From NCBI GenBank assembly GCA_028276205.1, contig JAPYWU010000071.1, positions 1 to 7,105 on the forward strand: DNA of 7,105 bases, written 5' to 3'. The stretch comes from Dictyoglomaceae bacterium. GTDB lineage: Bacteria; Dictyoglomota; Dictyoglomia; Dictyoglomales; Dictyoglomaceae. A model generated the notes under the pieces. That model did no database searches, was not told the origin of the DNA, and saw only the letters and a program-made list of their open reading frames with translations. Both the position numbers and the translations under genes were made by a program. Positions 1 through 6,261 of this stretch are shown here, piece after piece; positions within the stretch are counted from its first letter, which is position 1, and every line of letters begins with the position of its first letter.

Positions 1-1
1 T

Positions 2-850
2 GCAATAAAAGATCCATCAGGATTTAGGCCTCTTTTTATGGGAAGACTTCAAGATGGAGGAGTTGTTTTTGCATCTGAGACATCAGCGTTAAAGGATTTA
101 CCAGTAACAGAAATTAGAGAATTGAATCCTGGTGAATGGGTTTTTTTCAGTAAGGATGGAAATATTTTTAATTATAGATCATTCCAAGATAGACCTTACA
201 GATTTTGTTTGTTTGAATTTATATATTTTTCAAGGCCAGATAGTCTCTACGATGATAGAACAGTTTATTATTATAGGAAACAAATGGGAAGAATATTAGC
301 AAAAGAAGCTCCTGTCTCTGCAGATTGGGTTGTTCCTGTTCCTGATTCAGGTATTCCTGCTGCTATTGGGTATAGTGAGGAATCAGGGATACCTCTACAG
401 ATGCTTCTCATGAGAAGTCATTATGTGGGTAGAACATTTATACAACCAAGACAAAAGGAAAGAGAATTAGCAGTAAGAATGAAATTTTTGTTCGTTAGCG
501 ATTTGATTAAAGGAAAAAAAATAGTCCTTGTAGATGACTCTTTGGTGAGAGGTACGACTGCTAAAATCCTTGCTGAGAAATTTAGGGAAGAAGGTGCTAA
601 AGAAGTACATCTTAGACTTTCATCACCCCCTCTTATTTCTCCTTGTCATTATGGAGTGGATATACCTAATACAAAAGAATTAATAAGTTACCATTACTCT
701 CCTGAGGAGATTGCGCGACTTTTGGGTTTTGATTCTGTTGCTTTTTTAAGTATAGAGGGTTTAGTTAGTATACTACCAGAAAGGGGTTATTGTGGAGAAT
801 GTTTCGGAAGAAAAATAGTAAGCAAAGAGAAAAAATTACTTATAGTCTAA
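2..850 (+). CDS. purF: Amidophosphoribosyltransferase, C-terminal part (5' end outside window)
   Basis: First committed step of de novo purine synthesis: PRPP plus glutamine gives 5-phosphoribosylamine, in the cytosol. The frame is open from base 2 without a start, beginning AIKDPSGFRPLF. This matches the late part of the N-terminal glutaminase domain, so about 190-200 residues including the nucleophilic Cys lie upstream; the ATG at 38 is internal. The 282 visible residues hold the whole phosphoribosyltransferase domain, with the family motif FEFIYFSRPDS, VGRTFIQP, and the PRPP loop VLVDDSLVRGTT at 524-559. The cysteines that bind the [4Fe-4S] cluster in Bacillus-type PurF all appear present: Cys codons at 206, 644, 791 and 800, the last two as CGEC. 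This is therefore the iron-sulfur class, unlike the E. coli enzyme. The 3' end overlaps purM by 52 nt. Identification is near certain. Confidence 0.97.
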   Translation, partial: AIKDPSGFRPLFMGRLQDGGVVFASETSALKDLPVTEIRELNPGEWVFFSKDGNIFNYRSFQDRPYRFCLFEFIYFSRPDSLYDDRTVYYYRKQMGRILAKEAPVSADWVVPVPDSGIPAAIGYSEESGIPLQMLLMRSHYVGRTFIQPRQKERELAVRMKFLFVSDLIKGKKIVLVDDSLVRGTTAKILAEKFREEGAKEVHLRLSSPPLISPCHYGVDIPNTKELISYHYSPEEIARLLGFDSVAFLSIEGLVSILPERGYCGECFGRKIVSKEKKLLIV

Positions 851-1875
851 GTGGGGTTAATATTTCAAAGGTTGAAAAAGCATTACAAGAGGTTAGAAAG
901 GATATAGAATCTACTCATCAGTCATATGTATTGCCTTATTGGAACGGTTTTTCTAGTGTTTTGGAATTTGATTTAAAGCAATTTAAAAATCCTTTATTCT
1001 TACTTAGTACTGATGGGGTAGGTACTAAGTTAAGTCTTGCAATTAAATATCGCAAGCTTTCAGGTATAGGTTTTGATTTAGTGGCTATGAATGTTAACGA
1101 TATTCTTACCTCTGGTGGTAAACCTTTAGCTTTTTTAGATTATTTTGGTGGATCAAAAATTGATCCAGAGGTCTATAAAGAAATTTTGAAGAGTATTTCG
1201 TTAGCTTGTAAGGAAGCAAATTGTAGTTTGGTTGGTGGGGAAACTGCTGAGATGCCGGGCATATATAGAGGTAAGGAAATTGATTTAGTAGGTTTTGTAT
1301 TCGGAGTTGTAGAAAAAGATAATTTGCTTCCTAAAAAAGATAAAATGAAGGATGGGAATATTTTAATTGGGGTAACATCTTCTGGATTTCATAGTAATGG
1401 TTATTCTTTGATAAGGTATATTTTAAAGAAAAAGAGAATATCTTTGAAAAAAGATATAGATGGCCATAATCTGTTAGAGGAGTTACTAAAACCGACAAAA
1501 ATATATTCTACTAAAATTTTACCACTCTTAGAGAGATACAGAGAGGATATTCTTGGTATTGCCCATATTACAGGTGGAGGAATTGTAGGTAATCTGCCGA
1601 GAATTCTTCCCGATAATTTAACTGCTATCATTGAATCTTCTTGGGATATTCCATGGATATTTAAATTTTTTATAAGGAAGGGAAATATAAGTATAAAGGA
1701 GGCTTTTAGGGTTTTCAATATGGGAATTGGTCTAATTCTTGTAGTCTCTGATAATGAAGAAAGGATACTGAAAGATTTAGATTCTATGGGTGAAAAGAGC
1801 TATATTATAGGATCATTAAAATCTGGGAAAGGTGGCGTAAAAATTGAATGGAAAAGAAAAGACTTGGAGTTTTAG
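799..1875 (+). CDS. purM: Phosphoribosylformylglycinamidine cyclo-ligase (AIR synthetase)
   Basis: Step 5 of purine synthesis: ATP-dependent ring closure of FGAM to AIR. From the ATG at 799 the protein is 358 residues, near the usual 340-350. Family motifs appear in order: STDGVGTKL (70-78), GFDLVAMNVNDIL (91-103), SLVGGETAEMPG (143-154), SSGFHSNGYSL (194-204), HITGGG (256-261), NLPRILP (265-271) and FNMGIG (306-311). The start needs comment. An in-frame TTG at 790 would add three residues, but ATG 799 is the only ATG before the conserved GVNI segment and has AAGGGG at 781-786, a rather long 12-nt spacing. The next standard start codon, TTG at about 931, is too late. The gene therefore overlaps purF by 52 nt, in the DNA encoding purF's CGEC cluster motif. 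The basic first 15 residues may be dispensable. The 3' end overlaps purN by 28 nt. Confidence 0.96.
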   Translation: MFRKKNSKQREKITYSLSGVNISKVEKALQEVRKDIESTHQSYVLPYWNGFSSVLEFDLKQFKNPLFLLSTDGVGTKLSLAIKYRKLSGIGFDLVAMNVNDILTSGGKPLAFLDYFGGSKIDPEVYKEILKSISLACKEANCSLVGGETAEMPGIYRGKEIDLVGFVFGVVEKDNLLPKKDKMKDGNILIGVTSSGFHSNGYSLIRYILKKKRISLKKDIDGHNLLEELLKPTKIYSTKILPLLERYREDILGIAHITGGGIVGNLPRILPDNLTAIIESSWDIPWIFKFFIRKGNISIKEAFRVFNMGIGLILVVSDNEERILKDLDSMGEKSYIIGSLKSGKGGVKIEWKRKDLEF

Positions 1876-2477
1876 TCTCAGGTAGGGGTTCAAATTTACA
1901 AGCTCTTATTGATGCTTCAAAAAAGGATGATTATCCAGCAAAGGTGGTAGTTGTTGTTAGTAATAATCCAGAAGCTTATGCTATTGAGAGAGCTAAAAAG
2001 GAGAATATTCCTGTTTATATTGTAAAAAGGGAAGATTATAAGTCTAAAAAGGAGTATGAAGAAAAAATAAGAGAAATTCTTATTGAATATAAAGTAGATT
2101 TGGTGGTATTAGCAGGATATATGAAAATTATAGGTAAGACCCTTCTTGATGCTTTTCCATGGAAAATTATTAATATCCATCCATCTCTTCTTCCATCTTT
2201 TCCAGGATTAGAAGCTCAGAAAAAAGCATGGGAATATGGGGTGAAAATAAGTGGATGTACTGTTCATTTTGTGGATGAGGGTATAGATTCAGGCCCAATA
2301 ATAGGTCAAAGAGCAGTGCCTGTGTATGATGATGATACTCCAGAAACTTTAGCTGATAGAATATTGCAGGAGGAACATAAGTTGATAGTAGAATCAGTCA
2401 AAAAAATTTTAACTGAAGAATATGAGATAGTAGGAAGAAGGGTAGTATTTAAGAAGAAGGGGGCTGAAAATATATGA
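1848..2477 (+). CDS. purN: Phosphoribosylglycinamide formyltransferase, folate-dependent
   Basis: Step 3 of purine synthesis: transfers a formyl group from 10-formyl-tetrahydrofolate to GAR, giving FGAR. The protein has 209 residues, the family's normal length. The N-terminal phosphate-binding loop is SGRGSNLQALIDA (11-23). The catalytic triad known from E. coli (Asn106, His108, Asp144) corresponds to Asn109 and His111 in NIHPSLLPSFPG and Asp147 in GIDSGP, all intact. The ATG at 1848 has AAAGGTGG at 1828-1835 as a possible ribosome binding site and lies inside the end of purM. Its own TGA shares bases with the purD start (ATGA at 2474-2477). Its presence shows that at least this formylation is folate-dependent rather than using the formate-dependent PurT. 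Confidence 0.97.
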   Translation: MEKKRLGVLVSGRGSNLQALIDASKKDDYPAKVVVVVSNNPEAYAIERAKKENIPVYIVKREDYKSKKEYEEKIREILIEYKVDLVVLAGYMKIIGKTLLDAFPWKIINIHPSLLPSFPGLEAQKKAWEYGVKISGCTVHFVDEGIDSGPIIGQRAVPVYDDDTPETLADRILQEEHKLIVESVKKILTEEYEIVGRRVVFKKKGAENI

Positions 2478-3727
2478 AAGTGATGGTTATTGGAAGTGGT
2501 GGGAGAGAACATGCCATATGTTGGAAATTAGCTCAAGATAGAAGGATTGAAAAAATTTATGCTCTTCCTGGTAATGCTGGTATTAGTAGTTTAGCAGAAT
2601 GTGTACCTATAAAATCTGAAAATATAGATGAGATTGTAAATTTTGCTAAAGAAAAGAAAGTTGATTGGACTATCGTAGGGCCTGAAATGCCTCTTTCTAT
2701 GGGTATTGTAGATAGATTTTTAGAGGAAGGTTTAAGTATATGGGGACCTACTAAAAATCTTGCAATGCTTGAGGCAAGTAAGGCTTTTGCTAAGAAAATT
2801 ATGGAGAAAGCAAAAATACCTACTGCAGATTTTAAAATTTTTGATGATTTTGAACTTGCTAAAAGTTTTGTAGAGAAAGAGGATTATCCTTTAGTAATTA
2901 AGGCTGATGGTTTGGCTGCTGGTAAGGGTGTTTTTATTGTTAACTCTCAAAATGAGGCTGTAGAAGTTTTAGGTAAGTTATTAAAGGAGGGTATTTTAGG
3001 AGAAGCTGGAAAGAGAGTAGTGATTGAAAAGTTCCTTGAAGGTAAGGAATTTTCTCTTATAGTGGCTATTAAAGATGGAGAAATTTATGTGCTTCCCCCA
3101 GCTCAAGACTATAAAAGAGTGGGAGAAGGAAACACTGGTCCCAATACTGGTGGTATGGGGTCTTATGCACCTGTGCCATGGATTAACAGTGATTTAATAG
3201 AGAAATGTCTAAAATTGATATTTAAACCATTGTTATCTGAACTTGAAAAGAATAATTTAAAATATGAAGGATTTCTTTATGGGGGATTGATTTTAGTTAA
3301 TAATGAGCCATATGTTTTGGAATTTAATGTTAGGCTTGGAGATCCAGAAGCTCAAGTTATTCTTCCTATTATTGGGTTTTCTTTATTGGATCTTAAGGAC
3401 GGTAAAAACATTAAAGTATATGATGAGAAGGAATATTCTGAAAAGAAGGCTGTATGTGTTGTACTTGCATCTAAGGGATATCCAGAAAAGTATGAGGTTG
3501 GAAAAGAAATTAATATAAAAGAGACAAAAGAAACAATAATTTTTCATGCAGGAACTTCCTTTAGAGATGGTAAATTAGTTACTTCTGGTGGAAGAGTTTT
3601 AAATGTAGTAGGTTTAGGTAAATCTTTTAAGGAGGCAAGGGAGAAGGTCTATAAAGATATACAAAATATCTTTTTTGAGAATATGTATTATAGGAAAGAT
3701 ATTGCTTTGGAAGTGGAAGATATGTAA
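2474..3727 (+). CDS. purD: Phosphoribosylamine-glycine ligase (GAR synthetase)
   Basis: Step 2 of purine synthesis: ATP-dependent ligation of phosphoribosylamine and glycine to GAR. The protein has 417 residues, about the family norm, and an ATP-grasp fold. Visible are the N-terminal GSGGREHAICWKL (7-19), LPGNAG (31-36), VGPEMPLSMGIVD (68-80), KADGLAAGKGV (143-153), the family signature region QDYKRVGEGNTGPNTGGMG (211-229), GFLYGGLIL (266-274), the metal/ATP-binding EFNVRLGDPEAQ (283-294) and C-terminal TSGGRVLNVVG (370-380). The usual RFGDPE reads RLGDPE here, a mild substitution that leaves the acidic residues in place. The start ATG is fused to the purN stop as ATGA, with AAGGGGG at 2457-2463 ten bases upstream. 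It is the last gene of this operon; the purH often found just before it is missing. Confidence 0.97.
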   Translation: MKVMVIGSGGREHAICWKLAQDRRIEKIYALPGNAGISSLAECVPIKSENIDEIVNFAKEKKVDWTIVGPEMPLSMGIVDRFLEEGLSIWGPTKNLAMLEASKAFAKKIMEKAKIPTADFKIFDDFELAKSFVEKEDYPLVIKADGLAAGKGVFIVNSQNEAVEVLGKLLKEGILGEAGKRVVIEKFLEGKEFSLIVAIKDGEIYVLPPAQDYKRVGEGNTGPNTGGMGSYAPVPWINSDLIEKCLKLIFKPLLSELEKNNLKYEGFLYGGLILVNNEPYVLEFNVRLGDPEAQVILPIIGFSLLDLKDGKNIKVYDEKEYSEKKAVCVVLASKGYPEKYEVGKEINIKETKETIIFHAGTSFRDGKLVTSGGRVLNVVGLGKSFKEAREKVYKDIQNIFFENMYYRKDIALEVEDM

Positions 3728-3734
3728 TTTTCAC

Positions 3735-3791
3735 AAAAATTTTTCATAAAATTATTGACATAGGGGGTTGATTGTATTATATTTAGCGTTG
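3735..3791 (+). promoter_or_regulatory. Housekeeping (sigma-70 type) promoter for speD and downstream genes
   Basis: A perfect -35 hexamer TTGACA lies at 3755-3760 and a -10 TATATT (5 of 6 to consensus) at 3778-3783, with the ideal 17-nt spacer. Transcription would start near 3790-3791, giving a leader of about 40 nt before the speD ATG. The preceding AAAAATTTTT at 3735-3744 and following A/T-rich bases are placed like an UP element. This sits in the only intergenic gap above 21 nt in the window, so it probably drives speD-speB-wecB-comF and perhaps hpf. TATTAT at 3775-3780 is an alternative -10, but its spacer would be only 14 nt. Confidence 0.8.
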
Positions 3792-3803
3792 AACAAAATT
3801 TTT

Positions 3804-3824
3804 GAGGAAAGGGGTAAAAGGAAG
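3804..3824 (+). promoter_or_regulatory. Purine-rich double Shine-Dalgarno region of speD
   Basis: The leader before speD is almost pure A/G. It has GAGG at 3804-3807, AAAGGGG at 3808-3814 and AAGGA at 3818-3822. The last is 7 nt before the ATG at 3830 and is the best-spaced site. An in-frame TAA at 3815 rules out any longer speD product. The upstream purine block could act as a standby site, but that is inference. Confidence 0.6.
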
Positions 3825-3829
3825 AAGAG

Positions 3830-4231
3830 ATGTTAGGACCGCATTTAGTTTTAGATTTATATGGCTGTCCCAAAGAAAAGTTAGAAGATGTGCAATATAT
3901 CTATGATCTATTAGATGAACTGCCTGATATGATAGGTATGCAAAAGATTATGCCACCATATGTAATGAGATATGTACCTGAGGATGATCCCTTAGATTGG
4001 GGTATCTCAGGAGTAGTACTTATTGCAGAAAGCCATATTGCTATACATACATGGCCAGATTTAAACTATGCAAGTGTTGATATCTTTTCATGCAAGACAT
4101 TCAATATTGATAGGGCTAAAGAAATAATTGAGGAAAAACTTTCACCCGAAAGATCAGATTGGGAGATATTGGTGAGAGGCAGAGATTTTCCAGTCAATCT
4201 CTTAAAAAGAGGAAAAAATGGATCAGTATAG
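3830..4231 (+). CDS. speD: Pyruvoyl-dependent decarboxylase of the S-adenosylmethionine decarboxylase (SpeD) family
   Basis: By family, a self-cleaving proenzyme that decarboxylates S-adenosylmethionine to give the aminopropyl donor for spermidine. Some archaeal and bacterial relatives instead decarboxylate arginine or ornithine. The protein has 133 residues, the compact prokaryotic form. The core GISGVVLIAESHIAIHTWPD (58-77) contains the Glu67-Ser68 cleavage site, whose Ser becomes the pyruvoyl group. His73 and Cys88 match the processing and proton-donor residues of the Thermotoga maritima enzyme (Ser63, His68, Cys83), each shifted by exactly +5. Compared with that enzyme, the segment before the core is longer (LPDMIGMQKIMPPY, 31-44). 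First gene after the 3755 promoter, overlapping speB by 14 nt. Family assignment is strong; the substrate (AdoMet versus arginine) cannot be settled from the sequence alone, because no speE lies beside it and an agmatinase-type gene does. Confidence 0.88.
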   Translation: MLGPHLVLDLYGCPKEKLEDVQYIYDLLDELPDMIGMQKIMPPYVMRYVPEDDPLDWGISGVVLIAESHIAIHTWPDLNYASVDIFSCKTFNIDRAKEIIEEKLSPERSDWEILVRGRDFPVNLLKRGKNGSV

Positions 4232-5114
4232 ACCCCTTCCTGCTTTTGGTGGACTTTCATCTATTTCTATTGAAGATTCAAAAGTTGTTATTGTTCCTTT
4301 TCCTTTGGAAATTACAACTACATATAAAAAGGGGACCCGTGAGGGTCCCCTATCTATTTTATTAGCCTCATATAATCTTGAGCTATATGATGAAGAGATT
4401 GATGATATTCCTGCTGAAATAGGTATATATACTTTTCCTGACTTTTTTCTTCCTTTAGGGGATTTAAGGAAAAGTTTGTTAAATATTGAGATGATAGTTA
4501 AAAATATTCTTGAAAAAAATAAATTTCCTATATTTTTAGGTGGAGAACATACAATAACAAAAGGAATTTTAAGGGCTTATCTTAGTATGGGTTATAATTT
4601 TTCTGTTCTTCATTTTGATGCCCATTCAGACCTTAGAGAAGAGTATGAAGGTACTGAAGATAGTCATGCATGTGCATTAAGAGAAGCTTCAGAGAAGCTA
4701 AATATCGTTCAGGTAGGTATAAGAAGTTTAAGTAAAGAAGAGAGAGAATATATTAAAGGGAAAGCAAATATTAAAGTTTTTTGGGATTTTGATATTCATA
4801 CGAAGGATTTTGATAACGTGATTAGAGATATATTAACGAGTGTTAAAGAGGAAAATGTCTATATTACCTTTGATTTTGATGTATTTAATCCTTCCGAAAT
4901 GCCAGCTACTGGTACCCCTGAACCTGGAGGATTATCTTGGTATGAAGTGCTTAGTATATTAAGGGAAGTATTTAAAAATAAGAAGATAATAGGAATGGAT
5001 TTTGTAGAATTTTCTCCAATCCCGGGGCTTGTCTATCCAGATTATTTGGCAGCAAGACTTATTTATAAAATAATAGGATATCATAAAAAACATAATATAG
5101 TAAAAAATGGATAA
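4218..5114 (+). CDS. speB: Agmatinase-family ureohydrolase (agmatinase or N1-aminopropylagmatine ureohydrolase)
   Basis: A binuclear manganese ureohydrolase that releases urea from a guanidino compound. Expected substrates are agmatine (giving putrescine) or, as in Thermus, N1-aminopropylagmatine (giving spermidine). All six metal ligands are visible in the 298 residues: His111 in GGEHTIT, Asp134, His136 and Asp138 in DAHSD, and Asp219 and Asp221 in TFDFDVF. Also present are KKGTREGP (37-44), His150 in SHACALRE, GTPEPGGL (232-239) and Glu264 in DFVEFSP. Absence of an arginase-type signature and pairing with speD favour a polyamine role. The ATG at 4218 lies inside speD, with AGAGG at 4208-4212 upstream. 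The gene ends in an 8-nt overlap with wecB. A strong GC-rich stem-loop lies within codons 39-45 (separate entry). Confidence 0.88.
   Translation: MDQYRPLPAFGGLSSISIEDSKVVIVPFPLEITTTYKKGTREGPLSILLASYNLELYDEEIDDIPAEIGIYTFPDFFLPLGDLRKSLLNIEMIVKNILEKNKFPIFLGGEHTITKGILRAYLSMGYNFSVLHFDAHSDLREEYEGTEDSHACALREASEKLNIVQVGIRSLSKEEREYIKGKANIKVFWDFDIHTKDFDNVIRDILTSVKEENVYITFDFDVFNPSEMPATGTPEPGGLSWYEVLSILREVFKNKKIIGMDFVEFSPIPGLVYPDYLAARLIYKIIGYHKKHNIVKNG
4330..4360 (+). other. Terminator-like GC-rich hairpin inside the speB reading frame
   Basis: GGGGACCC at 4331-4338 and GGGTCCCC at 4343-4350 form a perfect 8-bp stem, 9 bp with the flanking A4330-T4351 pair, closed by the loop GTGA at 4339-4342 (a GNRA-type tetraloop in RNA). 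A-rich sequence precedes it and TATCTATTTT follows it. On the opposite strand the same stem is followed by TTTTT. The shape is that of an intrinsic terminator, yet it lies about 110 nt into speB over the conserved GTREGP motif. Whether it terminates, pauses or merely exists is unknown; translation would normally keep it open. Confidence 0.55.
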
Positions 5115-6261
5115 AAAGCGTATTGCATTAGTGTTTGGAACAAGACCAGAAGCCATAAAAATGGCTCCTGTCGCATATGCTTTAAAGAATGTTGAGCTTT
5201 TTGAACTCCAGATTGTCCTTACTGCTCAACACAGAGAGCTTTTAGATCAAGTTATGGAAATTTTTAAATTGAAAGCTGATTACGATTTAAATATAATGCA
5301 GGAGAAACAAACTCTTACTCAAATAACTGTAAGGGTACTTGAGGGATTAGAAAGAATATGGCAAAAAGATACTCCCGATATGGTTTTAGTACATGGTGAT
5401 ACGACTACAACATTTGCAGCCAGTTTAGCCGCTTTTTATAAAAAGATACCCATTGGACATGTAGAAGCTGGTTTAAGAACTTATGATAAATATCAGCCAT
5501 ATCCTGAAGAAATGAACAGACATCTTACGGGTGTACTTTCTGATTTACACTTCGCTCCAACAAGGAGAGCAAAAGAAAATTTATTAAAAGAAAATGTACC
5601 ATCTGATAATGTCTTTGTAACTGGAAATACGGTGATTGATGCTCTTTTATTTGTATATAATACTCTTGATAAATTTGATATTAATCTTCCTGTAGAAATT
5701 CCAAAAGAGAAATATATTTTAGTTACTTCTCATAGAAGAGAAAACTGGGGAAAACCTTTGGAAAACATTGCCTTAGCGTTGAAAGAAATTTTGGATGAAT
5801 TTGAAGATCTTTATATTGTTTATCCTGTACATCCAAATCCTATTATAAGAGATACTGTAAATTCCATATTAGGTAATGAGAAGAGAGCTATTCTTATATC
5901 TCCTGTAGATTATGTAACTATGGTATATCTAATAGCAAATTGCAAGTTAGTTCTTACAGATTCGGGTGGTCTTCAAGAGGAAGCTCCATCTTTAGGAAAG
6001 CCTGTATTGGTTTTAAGAGGGGTTACTGAGAGACCTGAAGCAGTTGAGGCAGGTACAGTGAAGATAATAGGAACTGATAGGCAAAGAATAGTAGAAGAGG
6101 TTAGAAAATTATTATTAGATAAAGACGAGTATAATAAAATGGCAAAAGCTCTAAATCCTTATGGAGATGGAAAGGCAAGTGAAAGAATAAGAGATATTCT
6201 TATTTATTATTTTGGATTTAGCTCCTCTCTCCCAATAGAATTTAATCCATACAATTCATGA
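5107..6261 (+). CDS. wecB: UDP-N-acetylglucosamine 2-epimerase, non-hydrolysing
   Basis: Interconverts UDP-GlcNAc and UDP-ManNAc in the cytosol, supplying ManNAc-type precursors for cell-surface polysaccharides. The protein has 384 residues (E. coli 376) and is GT-B-like. Visible motifs are FGTRPEAIKMAP (10-21), HGDTTTT (96-102, Asp98), HVEAGLRT (118-125, Glu120), PEEMNR (133-138, Glu134), SHRREN (208-213, His209) and the UDP-binding TDSGGLQEEAPSLGKPV (284-300) followed by RGVTERPEA. These match the catalytic Asp95, Glu117, Glu131 and His213 of the E. coli enzyme. Asp98, Glu120 and Glu134 are the E. coli positions plus 3. The start overlaps the speB stop by 8 nt, and no clear Shine-Dalgarno lies just upstream, so translation probably depends on reinitiation after speB. 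No other sugar-nucleotide or glycosyltransferase gene is in view, so the polysaccharide it serves is unknown. Confidence 0.95.
   Translation: MDKKRIALVFGTRPEAIKMAPVAYALKNVELFELQIVLTAQHRELLDQVMEIFKLKADYDLNIMQEKQTLTQITVRVLEGLERIWQKDTPDMVLVHGDTTTTFAASLAAFYKKIPIGHVEAGLRTYDKYQPYPEEMNRHLTGVLSDLHFAPTRRAKENLLKENVPSDNVFVTGNTVIDALLFVYNTLDKFDINLPVEIPKEKYILVTSHRRENWGKPLENIALALKEILDEFEDLYIVYPVHPNPIIRDTVNSILGNEKRAILISPVDYVTMVYLIANCKLVLTDSGGLQEEAPSLGKPVLVLRGVTERPEAVEAGTVKIIGTDRQRIVEEVRKLLLDKDEYNKMAKALNPYGDGKASERIRDILIYYFGFSSSLPIEFNPYNS

Noticed and set aside
38..40. ATG at 38 as the start of purF
   Set aside because: The frame is open upstream to base 2, and the upstream residues AIKDPSGFRPLF match conserved internal PurF sequence, so the gene is truncated by the window, not short.
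1252..1262. Small palindrome ATGCC-G-GGCAT in purM
   Set aside because: It encodes the invariant EMPG motif, the stem is 5 bp with a 1-nt gap that cannot form a normal loop, and no tail follows; coding constraint explains it.
3133..3155. Direct repeat ACTGGT in purD
   Set aside because: It encodes the conserved NTGPNTGG signature, so the repeat follows from the protein sequence.
3303..4365. Extra + strand frames at 3303-3518 and 4159-4365
   Set aside because: They are out-of-frame shadows within purD and across the speD/speB junction, without motifs of their own.
1401..5156. Open frames on the minus strand (for example 1401-1718, 2306-2512, 3688-3873, 4066-4260, 4959-5156)
   Set aside because: Each lies wholly or mainly opposite a well-supported conserved gene, shows no recognisable family motif, and has Ser/Leu/Phe/Ile-rich content typical of antisense translations of A/T-rich genes.
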